NCBI GenBank assembly: GCA_022822785.1
Contig: JAJEAL010000018.1
Location: forward strand, 1 to 48,258
Length of the DNA: 48,258 nucleotides
Reading direction: 5' to 3'
Source: Candidatus Poribacteria bacterium
Lineage (GTDB): Bacteria > Poribacteria > WGA-4E > PCPOR2b
In this document: in pieces, positions 8,500 to 17,572 of the stretch
How the letters are laid out: each line of letters starts with the position of its first letter
Position numbering within the stretch: position 1 is the first letter of the stretch
Program-made: the position numbers and the translations under genes
Notes under the pieces: generated by a model
The model's database searches: none
What the model was told of the DNA's origin: nothing
Seen by the model: the letters and a program-made list of their open reading frames with translations, nothing else

Positions 8500-8527
8500 G
8501 TAGGGAACAACAATCGTCGTTCCCTAC
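8500..8527. repeat. Hairpin GTAGGGAAC / GTTCCCTAC
   Basis: A perfect 9-bp inverted repeat (8500-8508 and 8519-8527) with a 10-nt loop lies just after the giant gene's stop codon. There is no T-run, so it is not a standard terminator. It could slow 3' decay or partially attenuate transcription between the giant gene and the small downstream genes, or be one of the hairpin repeats common in this type of genome. Confidence 0.6.
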
Positions 8528-8540
8528 CTCGCTTAGGTTT

Positions 8541-11500
8541 TTAATCCGCGGGTTGGGTAACTAGACCACCAACACCCGGAGCGGTCTCGGTATCGCGCTC
8601 CTGTCGTCCACGTTCGTGGAATTCGCCTCGGATATCCGCACTGAACGTCCGCCAGATTAACAACTGCTTTCGTACAAGGTTAAGGAAACGGCGATTGACA
8701 CGCTTCCATGAGGCGATTTCGCCGCTCTCGCGATGGACATCGAGCTGAATCTTATATAACTCTTCCTCTTCGCCGCCGACAGGTATGGTCACAAGCCGAA
8801 TGGATTGACTGACCCCGAGATCGTAGGGCGCTAGCCATACCATCATGCTAATATTGTAGGCTTCTTCTTCCTCGTCTTTCCCTTCGACTGCCACGACGGT
8901 CCGACCGAAAGCGACCTGATCTGTGTAGAAATCACTCGCAGACTCGTCGGCGTGTGCCTCGAAGTAATCGCGCATGAAGATATTCAAGCCGAGCGACTCT
9001 TCCGCCAATACGGTGAACGGGAGATCGAAGTGCCACTCATCGCCTTCCGGCTCCGGCAACTGCCATTTCCGTTCAATGTCAGGTACCGCCATACGACTCG
9101 CTTTAATCGCGGGATATAGGGTACTGCCAATCACGACAATCATTACGATGATAGTTGCCACGACCGTTGACATTGATGAGTAGTTGAGGGTCAATCCGGC
9201 GAGTAAGCCGAAATTCACAAGGAGGGTCGCGACAACCTGACCGAGCAGGTAACCGAGCACCGCACCAACAATTGCATACACACACGCCTCTGCAAGGAAC
9301 AGAAAGGCGATGTGGACGGGAGCAAGTCCGACTGAACTGTAGATGCCGATTTCACGGACCCGTTCGTAGACTGCACCAAGCATCGTGTTTAGCACAATCA
9401 GCGACGCAATCAGGATGGGTATGAACAGGTTACCCATTCCTGAGAAAGAGGTCATGCCGATTGAACTATAGAGATAGGTATCACGATCCTTTCCAACGAA
9501 GAAATCGAGCGCAATGCGGTTCATCAGGGGTGCCATAATCAGGTCCAGCTTATCCGCCGCACTTAAAATATTTGGGTCACCAGGCTGCGCCTCCATATTT
9601 ACAGCGACCGAGCGCAACGTTCCGCCCTGATTCATCACTACCTCATACGGGAGGATAGCTACAGAGTCGGGAGGCAGATGGATATATTTCTCTAACTCTC
9701 CTTCCATCGCTTGGTTCTGCCCTTGTGCGCCGCCGCCTCGTGCTTCTTGCTGCTGCATCAGTTGGTAGTCGACGGGGGTTAACTCCTCACCATCGTTATC
9801 CTGTAGGTCTTTGAAACCGATGCCGAGGACGCCAGTAACCGTGAAGTTCGCACCGTATACTGAAACTGTTGCTCTACCCATATCGGCTTCGGTAATACCG
9901 AGCAGATCCGCCATACCTTTGGGTAACACACAGGCGTAGGGCCACTGTGTGGGCCATTCTGCTTCGTCGTCAGGGTGATACCATCTGCCGTACTGAAGAT
10001 AACGATCAATCCCTGTGACACCGGGCTCGTTTTCGCTCATCCCGACTAACATAGTCGCGGAGTAGGTCTTAGGCTGACCGGTAGTGGTATTGACAGGGGG
10101 TACAGGATCCTGCGGATTGGGAGTGCGTTCCAGCTGCACAAACGATTGATCACCGGTTCCCGCGGATTGATACCAGGCGCGCGGAGCGACGATGTTGTGC
10201 ACTCGCAGTACCGATTCTTCGCCCAACTCAATTAGGGAGCCTTGCTGCCGTAACCGGGCTAAGGACGCTTCAATTTCGTCGTTAATCTGCTTGTCGGACT
10301 TGCCAGCCTGGCCTAACCGCTTTTTCAACAATAACCGTAAGTCGTTCTCAGCAATCTGCGTTTTCCGTAAATCATTGGTAATCGAATTGACAACGGGTTC
10401 CTCAAGAGGATTCCAATACTGATCGCGGATAAGCATCCCGGTGTATCGAGGCGTCACTGAGGGCAGGTTAGTGCTGTTGGGCTGCATAAACGTGCGCACT
10501 GACGTAAAGGAGATGACCGTAAAGGTGAGAATAACCAGTGTACTACAGGTGAGGATAGTCCGTCCCTTCCGCTTACGCATATTGGAAATACCCAAGCTGA
10601 AAGCGGCAGCGGAGGCGGACAGACGGCCTACATCTGCTTTGTACACCTTCGACCCTTCCTGCTTAATTTTTTCCACCTGTTCCTCAAATTTGCGGACAAT
10701 GATACTGATTACGATTGCTGTCAATGCAAGGACAACGAACGCAATCAGGATGATAACGGGTGTTGTCGTGATCTGGAAGGCGGGGTGCACCTGCGCCAAA
10801 AAGAAAAACACTACCAAGAATATCGCAGCTGTCCCGGCAATCTGTTTTTGGACGGTTGGGAAGGCGAATATCAACCGTTCCATAAAGTAAGCAAACGGGA
10901 TGAGGAGTGCCAGATAAAACATCACCCCATTGACTACATCGTTGCCCGTTTTCTTCACATCCGGATAGGCACGGGACTCATAGCCCCAAGCAGCGCGGGC
11001 GAGTTTGAGTGCCTGCTGATAGTCTTGTTGGACGAGGGCAGCCTCCGCCTGATCTAGATGTTCGGCGGCATATTGGTGAAGTTGATCGAGCCGATCGCTA
11101 CTGATACCGAACCGTTTATATAAACTTGACCGGTTCTCATCGAGCCACCACATATCGCGCACAACAACGTATGGGGTTACGCGAATACTTCCGTTCTCGC
11201 GAACGACAAACCCTTCTCCGGTGTAGAGCGTGGGGTTTTTCGTTCCACTTTTGTTAGCTTTAATCAGCAGTAACCGTTTGCCAATCTGCCCATACGCCAT
11301 ACCGACCTTAATCCGGCTGTTCGGTTCCGAATAAACAAGGGCGATCGGCTCAGTCGCTGAGACACCTTCCTGCTGCCACGGTTTTGACACACCATATTTT
11401 TCTGGCGGGCTATCGCTTGCAGCATCAAATACTTCCAGTTCGCGAAGCGTCCGTAGGTATCGCTGATCCACGAGATCGTAGATGGTGGTCGATACACAGG

Positions 11501-14500
11501 GGAAAACCACAATCCGGCACCCGCGACGGTGGGTGTTGATGGGTATCAAGTTCGGCAGAAGTTTCGCACCAAAGTTGCCGAGGTCCGGTGCATACACAAT
11601 ATCCCCTGAATCGGCGTGGAGGATATACGCTTCTATCTCTTGCGTCCCTTTCGGACGGATGGTAGCCCGTCCCTCCATCGCAAGACCCGCGACCTCAAAG
11701 TTTCCTTTATTATCTCCTATGGTTATGAGATCGCCACGAACCCCCATCATGGTTTTGTGCTTACTCCGCAAGGCAAGAACAGGATACGCTACCGGCTTAT
11801 TTGGTAGTGCACTCTCGCGAGCGTCGTATTCGACGACATCGCCAAATAGGTTACAATAGAAGTTGCCTACTCGCGCGGCGGTGGGCATCTGCGGATCGCG
11901 CATCGCTTGGATGAGGACGGACGCAAGGGTTTTCGCTTGTTTATGCAGTGCTCCATCTTCGCTTAAATCCATCCGATCAATTGTATCGAGTGGGGTATCG
12001 GTCAGCACACGCGCATCGTCAATGGTGGCGAAAGCGATGCCAGTGAAACCGGTAAGGGTCGCGACTTCGCTATCAAAGGCAATCTTGCCGGGGATATAGG
12101 TCTTCCAAATCTTACCGCCACTCGCCGAGATTGCGTTGACGAAGTTGGTCTCGCCTCCGAAACCGGCGATGTCAATCAGCGTCTTGATATCATCGACCTC
12201 TTCTTGCGTAAACTCGGACGGGTCCTCATTGCGTAAAGCGAGCATAGCATCTAAACGGTTGAGCAGACGAACTCTATTTTTCCGGTTCTTTCGCGCCTCC
12301 CGGATGTCGTTTCGAATGAAGCGTTCCACCTCTTTGCGGATATACTCCATATCCTTGAGCATATCCTCAGACGGTTCGCCCTGGTTTCGCATCTGCTCAA
12401 ACTGCATTTTCATCAACCGCGAGACCCCGGAAAGTCCAACCAATGTTCCGTAGTGTTCGGTAACTAAACTTTCGAGGCTCTTACCTTCAATAGCCCGTTT
12501 CGGATCGATGCCAGCTGCAACCGTCCATTGCGTGTTCATCACCGCTTGGCGAATTTGGTCATCGGTGAAGGTCCATAGCTTCTGGATACGTTCGCCAAAA
12601 TCGGCGTCCTGCGCGTATTCCGCCAGCTTATTCCCAATCGATGCGAACTCGCGACGGAGGACAAATTCAGGTTGCTGATCATAGAACCACCCTTTGTTGA
12701 ATACGCCGAACTGGTCATTCTGGCTGGAAAGGTCGATGGAGATAAAGAGAGAGGTATAGTAGCGGTTGAAAAGATCTTGCAACGCAATTGCTTGTTCGAT
12801 GGTCCGTATCTTCCGTGTGTATTCCGTTTCGCTGATACGTGCTATCTTCTCCACCCGCTTTTGTAAGTTACGGAACCGAGCATTCCGCATTGTGAGCAGG
12901 TTATCCCGTAGAAGAATTTTAGTTTCTTCATCGAGATCCCGGTCAAGTCGGTCTAGAACGTTCAGCAGGTTCTGGAGTTCGACAATATCATTCTTAGCAC
13001 GTTTCTTAACCGTGTCTATTAGCTGCTGCTCTTCAAGGTAGCCAAAAATCTGCTCCCGAACATCCATCGCACGGTCTGCTGCGTCTTCGGGAAGATAGTG
13101 ACGGAGAACAAGTGCTTCTTCGGCAAGATAGGGACGATTCAACGACGCATGGCGTTCCAGGAAGGATTCAATTCGATAGCGTTCAAGGCGGGCGTTACGC
13201 ATCGCTGTTTCGAGAATACTCTGTTTATCTCTAGTGAGGTCATCAACCAGAATCTGGTCTAGCTCCCGTGAGGTCGCTGTGCCCGTTGTTGGATCCATCA
13301 TCTCTAGCTTCTGATGGAGTTGGGCTTGGACAGTCTCAAACTGCTTGAGGGTCGCTGCGTTGAGGAATAGCCTTAGCTCATCAACAAAGCCGCGGGGAAG
13401 GTGATCTGGTCTAGTGCCTAACTGAGTAATGGCGTTTTTGATGCGATCTTCGGCATCGCTGCTGTCGGGAATGCTTGCGAGTGCCCGTTCAAGGAGTTGG
13501 CGCTCCTCCGCGATGTACGCTTCTGGAGATTTCTCAGCGCGATTCACAATCCTACGGGCGACCTTAATTCGTTCCAACCCCTTAAAGTCGAGATGACGGT
13601 CTAGCAACTTCTCTTGTGCATACTGGAGCGTAAATTTCCGCGGGTCTTCAAATTCCCAGTCCTGCAAGGCTTCGGACAGTCGCTGCAGGTCTGCTTCTAA
13701 ATGCAAAGGTATACCGCTTGGCACAGGCAAGTAATAGCTCCCGTCCTCCCTTTCCTTCGGGACGAGATAGCTGCTGTCCGGCGTTTGCACATATCTTCCC
13801 TCAATCTGTTTCGCTTCTAAATCCACTACCAGCTGTTCTATCGCCCAAGCATCCAACCGCGCCATCGGTAAAGCAATCTGTTCAATCAACTCACGCTGCG
13901 TTTCGCGGCATTCCTCCAATGCCTGTGAACGTAATCTCAGAGTGCGCTGAAGCGTCGAACGGAGGAATTGAGTGGTCTGCAGCGCATCTTTCTTGAACTT
14001 CGCAAGATTTACTTCCAGGCGCGCCTTCTCCTCTTCAGTAAATCCCTGTTTCTCTCGTTTTTTCGTTGTTTCAAGCTTTTTCTTCTCTTTCTCCTTTGCA
14101 TCACGTTGGGCGTTACGCAAGCTATTAACTTTGTTTTTCGTCGATGCGAGATCAGCGAGGGTCGTTGCTAGGGAATCGACATCCGCTTTGAGTTGATGAA
14201 CTTCATGGAAAAAACCGGGAGGTAGGTCTACTAATACATTTCGATCAATCGACAGCAGGAGTTTACGTCCCAATTCCTCAAACTCGAACAGGTCGGTACT
14301 TAAGCCGCGTCGCAACCCGCGCATCGTTGGGGTACCGGGCGAATCAGAGTCCCGTCCAACGGTATCTTGACCAATCCCCTCCATAAATGCTCGCATCCCT
14401 CCCAATCCTTGAAAATGGGCGTCGGTTGCGACAAAAAGAAGTGAACGTCCCGGACGGAATTCCTCTTCGCTAAAGATACGGGCAAGCTCCAACAATGTGG

Positions 14501-15956
14501 CTATACCGCCGGTTGGGTCAGCACCCGGCGCAATCGCGGGAACCACTGACATTGAGTCGTAATAGCCGGTGATGACGACCAGTTCATCTTTCAGTGCCGG
14601 ATCCCCACCTTCGAGGAAGCCGCGGATATTTTGGCCAATCCGCTGTTCCCAAGTAATGGTGCTTGTGAGGCGTGCATACAGTTTCTGAGGCGGTGATTCA
14701 GTACCCATTTCTCCTTCACCGAGCATCGTCAATAGCTCGTCGGCATCCTGCTTGGAAATCCAGAAGCGTGGGATGTTGGCAGGCACTGTCAGAAATTTGT
14801 TCTCAGCCTCGCCACGGATAGTCGTCTCCGGCTCGATGAAGATTACCGCTTTGGCTCCAAGCATTGCGGCATTAATCCATTGGGTACTCGAATTGAAGTC
14901 GATCAGAACCACGCTGCCCTGCGGGATAAAAATGCTAGATTCAGAGGCGGCGACAAATTCACCCTCTTCGTCAATTTGTCCATCGTTGTTGTTATCGATG
15001 CCATCGGTGGCGTCACCGGGACGTTCATCTACGAACCCATCGCCATCGTTGTCAATACCGTCGGTATCCCACTGCAAAATCTCAGTGAGTGGCGGAATTT
15101 CACCATACTCGTCAATCTGTCCATCTTCGTTGTTATCGATACCATCTTGTGTTTTTTGGAGGTGACCGTTAAGCACGTCGTCGGTGATGCTGCCAACACC
15201 GATGCGAAAACGGTTAGCAATACCTTTTAGCGTGTCACCGGATTGAACTTTATACCAGAAACCGCCAATTTCTTTGCCATTGAACGAGGAAAGGTCGCCA
15301 CTACCGCCATAAAAGAGAGGAGCGGTCAACCCACCTGTGGGAATAAAGAGCGAGTTGCCTTCGACGAGCACCAGTTCGCCCGGTTCGTCTACTTCACCAT
15401 CGTCATCGTTATCGCTGCCATCCGTTGCTTGGTCTCGGAGGTATTGGTTATGCGGGTCATCTAAAATAGCTTGCGGGTCAATTTGATAGGATTTGGCAAT
15501 CTCCTCAAAGATTTCGCCCTCAGCTACCAAATGAGACACACCGTTGGGAAGGAGCGAGGTACGAACTAGGTTGGGCCACAAAGGCAAAATTTTGTAGGTC
15601 TTCAGAGTTGTCTTATCTTCGGAGAGAATTTCTACCTTTCCATCATCGTGGTCTATCGGGACAGAAACAGGAAACTCACGACTCTCGACGTTCTGTAAGC
15701 CAATCTCAACGAATTGGTCGAAGATATATTTGCTGCCTGATGCCGCTTCATCGTAGCCAGTAACACGGGTGGAAAGGTTGGATAGCCGAGCGATATCTTT
15801 TCGCATTCGACCAATCTCGACTTTGTCATGGATTTTGACCGCAACCTCGGAAAGTCCGACTGACAGCTGTTCATCAACAGCAAAACTCACCTGCGGACAC
15901 ACTAGCGCAAGGATGCAAAGCCATAAACCGATGTAAGAATACCTCTTCATGCTCAT
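8541..15956 (-). CDS. Giant FtsX/MacB-type permease fused to LysM-like, Asp-repeat and degenerate M28 peptidase-like domains
   Basis: A 2471-aa envelope protein. Start: ATG ending at 15956, with GGAGG 7 nt upstream; a Sec signal (MKRYSYIGLWLCILAL...SFA) follows. Order: LysM-like segments around residues 140-165 and 235-260 (VQSGDTLKGIANRFRI); four acidic repeats of the type DGIDNNNDGQIDE (~180-332), resembling thrombospondin-3/EF-hand Ca-binding loops; a PA/M28-like region (~350-520) with GYYDS and GADPTGG; a long coiled coil (~580-1240); a mixed region; then, from ~1670, three membrane segments, FtsX helix 1 (~1800), a MacB-like periplasmic domain (~1825-2160), the FtsX C-terminal helices (EIGIYSSVGLAPVHIAFLF) and a ~180-aa tail. 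In M28 the zinc ligands should be H, D, E/D, H; here GHYDS has become GYYDS and the EE pair is missing, so peptidase activity is doubtful. It heads the operon that ends with the matching ATPase. Confidence 0.88.
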   Translation of the reverse strand: MSMKRYSYIGLWLCILALVCPQVSFAVDEQLSVGLSEVAVKIHDKVEIGRMRKDIARLSNLSTRVTGYDEAASGSKYIFDQFVEIGLQNVESREFPVSVPIDHDDGKVEILSEDKTTLKTYKILPLWPNLVRTSLLPNGVSHLVAEGEIFEEIAKSYQIDPQAILDDPHNQYLRDQATDGSDNDDDGEVDEPGELVLVEGNSLFIPTGGLTAPLFYGGSGDLSSFNGKEIGGFWYKVQSGDTLKGIANRFRIGVGSITDDVLNGHLQKTQDGIDNNEDGQIDEYGEIPPLTEILQWDTDGIDNDGDGFVDERPGDATDGIDNNNDGQIDEEGEFVAASESSIFIPQGSVVLIDFNSSTQWINAAMLGAKAVIFIEPETTIRGEAENKFLTVPANIPRFWISKQDADELLTMLGEGEMGTESPPQKLYARLTSTITWEQRIGQNIRGFLEGGDPALKDELVVITGYYDSMSVVPAIAPGADPTGGIATLLELARIFSEEEFRPGRSLLFVATDAHFQGLGGMRAFMEGIGQDTVGRDSDSPGTPTMRGLRRGLSTDLFEFEELGRKLLLSIDRNVLVDLPPGFFHEVHQLKADVDSLATTLADLASTKNKVNSLRNAQRDAKEKEKKKLETTKKREKQGFTEEEKARLEVNLAKFKKDALQTTQFLRSTLQRTLRLRSQALEECRETQRELIEQIALPMARLDAWAIEQLVVDLEAKQIEGRYVQTPDSSYLVPKEREDGSYYLPVPSGIPLHLEADLQRLSEALQDWEFEDPRKFTLQYAQEKLLDRHLDFKGLERIKVARRIVNRAEKSPEAYIAEERQLLERALASIPDSSDAEDRIKNAITQLGTRPDHLPRGFVDELRLFLNAATLKQFETVQAQLHQKLEMMDPTTGTATSRELDQILVDDLTRDKQSILETAMRNARLERYRIESFLERHASLNRPYLAEEALVLRHYLPEDAADRAMDVREQIFGYLEEQQLIDTVKKRAKNDIVELQNLLNVLDRLDRDLDEETKILLRDNLLTMRNARFRNLQKRVEKIARISETEYTRKIRTIEQAIALQDLFNRYYTSLFISIDLSSQNDQFGVFNKGWFYDQQPEFVLRREFASIGNKLAEYAQDADFGERIQKLWTFTDDQIRQAVMNTQWTVAAGIDPKRAIEGKSLESLVTEHYGTLVGLSGVSRLMKMQFEQMRNQGEPSEDMLKDMEYIRKEVERFIRNDIREARKNRKNRVRLLNRLDAMLALRNEDPSEFTQEEVDDIKTLIDIAGFGGETNFVNAISASGGKIWKTYIPGKIAFDSEVATLTGFTGIAFATIDDARVLTDTPLDTIDRMDLSEDGALHKQAKTLASVLIQAMRDPQMPTAARVGNFYCNLFGDVVEYDARESALPNKPVAYPVLALRSKHKTMMGVRGDLITIGDNKGNFEVAGLAMEGRATIRPKGTQEIEAYILHADSGDIVYAPDLGNFGAKLLPNLIPINTHRRGCRIVVFPCVSTTIYDLVDQRYLRTLRELEVFDAASDSPPEKYGVSKPWQQEGVSATEPIALVYSEPNSRIKVGMAYGQIGKRLLLIKANKSGTKNPTLYTGEGFVVRENGSIRVTPYVVVRDMWWLDENRSSLYKRFGISSDRLDQLHQYAAEHLDQAEAALVQQDYQQALKLARAAWGYESRAYPDVKKTGNDVVNGVMFYLALLIPFAYFMERLIFAFPTVQKQIAGTAAIFLVVFFFLAQVHPAFQITTTPVIILIAFVVLALTAIVISIIVRKFEEQVEKIKQEGSKVYKADVGRLSASAAAFSLGISNMRKRKGRTILTCSTLVILTFTVISFTSVRTFMQPNSTNLPSVTPRYTGMLIRDQYWNPLEEPVVNSITNDLRKTQIAENDLRLLLKKRLGQAGKSDKQINDEIEASLARLRQQGSLIELGEESVLRVHNIVAPRAWYQSAGTGDQSFVQLERTPNPQDPVPPVNTTTGQPKTYSATMLVGMSENEPGVTGIDRYLQYGRWYHPDDEAEWPTQWPYACVLPKGMADLLGITEADMGRATVSVYGANFTVTGVLGIGFKDLQDNDGEELTPVDYQLMQQQEARGGGAQGQNQAMEGELEKYIHLPPDSVAILPYEVVMNQGGTLRSVAVNMEAQPGDPNILSAADKLDLIMAPLMNRIALDFFVGKDRDTYLYSSIGMTSFSGMGNLFIPILIASLIVLNTMLGAVYERVREIGIYSSVGLAPVHIAFLFLAEACVYAIVGAVLGYLLGQVVATLLVNFGLLAGLTLNYSSMSTVVATIIVMIVVIGSTLYPAIKASRMAVPDIERKWQLPEPEGDEWHFDLPFTVLAEESLGLNIFMRDYFEAHADESASDFYTDQVAFGRTVVAVEGKDEEEEAYNISMMVWLAPYDLGVSQSIRLVTIPVGGEEEELYKIQLDVHRESGEIASWKRVNRRFLNLVRKQLLIWRTFSADIRGEFHERGRQERDTETAPGVGGLVTQPAD

Positions 15957-16024
15957 GGTAAAACCTCCGAATTTTTTGATAACATGACCAGCACATAGCA
16001 TACTATTTTGCCCATATTTGTCAG

Positions 16025-16053
16025 ATTCTATCATAGTCACAACATCTTGTCAA
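16025..16053 (-). promoter_or_regulatory. Strong sigma70 promoter of the minus-strand envelope operon
   Basis: On the minus strand: TTGACA (16053-16048), a 17-bp spacer, TAGAAT (16030-16025). Transcription would start near 16018, giving a leader of about 60 nt before the giant gene's ATG. It is the only strong promoter I noticed for the eight genes down to 1455. Confidence 0.75.
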
Positions 16054-16183
16054 GATACAAAAACGGATCTAATTCACAAAAGTGAGCATTATAGAGGGAT
16101 ACATTTTGAGATTTACACCCTCTATCTGTGAAACCGATATCATATAAATTTTCGTTAAATTCTATTGGATGGTATTTTATACC

Positions 16184-16212
16184 TTGCATTGGGCTGGTAT
16201 ATGTGTTAAAAT
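16184..16212 (+). promoter_or_regulatory. Sigma70 promoter of the XRE/ImmA genes
   Basis: TTGCAT at 16184-16189, a 17-bp spacer and TAAAAT at 16207-16212 with an extended -10 TGT. The predicted start near 16219 gives a leader of about 60 nt. It is divergent from the envelope operon promoter, with ~130 bp between the two -35 boxes, so the XRE protein could in principle control both. Confidence 0.65.
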
Positions 16213-16282
16213 GTAAATCACAATCGTTAGAAAGTGCAATAAACACCACTGTTCCGTTCCAAATCAAAGGAGGTATATGATT

Positions 16283-16621
16283 ATGTCGGTCTCAGCACGT
16301 ATTAAGGAACGACGGAATAGACTCGGAATTACGCAAACCCAACTTGCCAAAGCGGCACGATTGACCCCTGCGGCAATTTCACAGTTTGAGTCCGGTGCCC
16401 GTAAACCGGCTTTCGATACACTTTCCAGTCTCGCTGATGCGCTCAAAGTCACTACGGACTACCTACTCGGCAAGAAAGAGCAAGGTTACGACGACCTGTT
16501 AGCGGATCCGAAAGTCAGTATTATGTTTAGAGGCATCATGGAGCTTTCCGAGGAAGATAAGGAAACGATGCTCGAATTCTACCAGTTCCTCAAAGATAAA
16601 AACGACAAAAACCCAAAATAA
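16283..16621 (+). CDS. XRE-family (Cro/CI-type HTH) transcriptional regulator
   Basis: A 112-aa DNA-binding protein. Residues ~5-60 form the HTH_3 fold: RIKERRNRLGITQTQLAKAA, then LTPAAISQFESGARKP and TLSSLADALKVTTDYLLG. The C-terminal third (LLADPKVSIMFRGIMELSEEDKETMLEFYQFLK) resembles the tails of ImmR/SinR-like regulators. ATG at 16283 is preferred over ATG 16277, since AGGAGG (16268-16273) is 9 nt from the former and only 3 nt from the latter. The next gene, 21 bp on, encodes an ImmA/IrrE protease, the classical partner that cleaves or releases such repressors. Autoregulation is likely, but no clear operator palindrome was identified in the intergenic region. Confidence 0.9.
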   Translation: MSVSARIKERRNRLGITQTQLAKAARLTPAAISQFESGARKPAFDTLSSLADALKVTTDYLLGKKEQGYDDLLADPKVSIMFRGIMELSEEDKETMLEFYQFLKDKNDKNPK

Positions 16622-16642
16622 TGAAGGATCTGCTGCGTAAAC

Positions 16643-17530
16643 ATGAATCAGAGACCTTCCCGAAAGAATCAGATTGCAAAACCAGGCCCTGCTACACCCG
16701 TCCTAGAGCCTATTGAAGGGGCGCGTCAGCTGTTGCGTGAGTTAAATGTCCAGGGCATCCCGATCCAACCGCGAAAAATTGCGGCACAGCTGCAAATCGT
16801 CGTTTGGGAGCGCGAAATGGAAACCCCATACGACGGTTGCTTGATGCGGGTCGGTGACACATGGGGTATCCTGCTAAACAACCTGATTCAGTCACAGGCT
16901 CGAAAAAACTTTACAATCGCTCATGAACTAGGACACTACTACTTGGATGGGGGGCAAATTGAGGGGCAAGGCTCCGCTGCCGATAAAGAGGACGAAGCGG
17001 CAACATTTGCCACCCAGCACCGCTGCCAGCGCGAAGATCTGCGTGGATTCGATTCGCACCGATTGGAGGAGCAACGTGCCAATCAGTTCGCGGTCGAGCT
17101 GCTGATGCCCTCTCCCATTTTCCGAGCGGACGCTGCCGATCTGCCTAAAATCGGGTTGTCCGCAATCGGTGCGCTCGCTGCGAGGTACTCCACCTCTTTG
17201 ACCAGCACAGCCATTCGCTACACCCGCCTGAGCCCACATGTCTGCGCGATTGTATTGTCTGAGAGGAGGCAAATTAAATATTTAGCGTATTCAAATCGCT
17301 TTCGTCAAAATAGCGATTGCTATCTTGCTAGAAATAAACCGCTCCATCCCGACTCGGTCGCGGCCCAGCTTGAGAAAGACCGGTCAAAAGAGGTCAAAGA
17401 GGACCGACGCAAGGTCCCGTTGTCCTACTGGTGCTCGACGCCGTCAGATCAAGCCCTCATTGAGCAATCCCGCCGATTGCCTCGCATGAACCAAGTGCTC
17501 ACGTTTCTTTGGTTACCAGACACATCCTGA
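16643..17530 (+). CDS. ImmA/IrrE-family metallopeptidase
   Basis: A 295-aa cytoplasmic Zn-dependent protease-like protein. The active-site HELGH is at residues 94-98, within the typical FTIAHELGHYYL context, and the third-ligand region follows in EEQRANQFAVELLMP, which is characteristic of ImmA/IrrE. The N-terminal ~25 residues are polar. The C-terminal part (~180-295) extends beyond the minimal domain, as in IrrE, with no recognisable fold. Family members cleave XRE-type repressors in response to DNA damage, oxidative stress or mobile-element signals. The XRE gene immediately upstream in the same operon fits that scheme. No phage or ICE genes are visible, so this may be a chromosomal stress switch rather than a mobile-element immunity module. 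Confidence 0.9.
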   Translation: MNQRPSRKNQIAKPGPATPVLEPIEGARQLLRELNVQGIPIQPRKIAAQLQIVVWEREMETPYDGCLMRVGDTWGILLNNLIQSQARKNFTIAHELGHYYLDGGQIEGQGSAADKEDEAATFATQHRCQREDLRGFDSHRLEEQRANQFAVELLMPSPIFRADAADLPKIGLSAIGALAARYSTSLTSTAIRYTRLSPHVCAIVLSERRQIKYLAYSNRFRQNSDCYLARNKPLHPDSVAAQLEKDRSKEVKEDRRKVPLSYWCSTPSDQALIEQSRRLPRMNQVLTFLWLPDTS

Positions 17531-17572
17531 AACCGTGGAGGGTGATGCGCCGAGAGTTTGAGGAGATATCCG

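Noticed and set aside
8182-8513. Two other small minus-strand frames overlapping the 55-aa gene
   Set aside because: One overlaps the start of the OPT-like gene and the other is rich in Cys, Asn and Tyr. Only the 8282-8449 frame has a membrane-protein composition.
10441-10890. Open frame of ~150 codons on the plus strand inside the giant gene
   Set aside because: It is antisense to the FtsX region, which has clear domain homology; the frame has no ribosome site or recognisable motifs. Similar frames at 14752-15165 and 11482-11859 are rejected for the same reason.
14960-15425. Dockerin domain in the giant protein
   Set aside because: The Asp repeats lack the dockerin F-hand length and helices; they fit thrombospondin-3-like Ca loops better.
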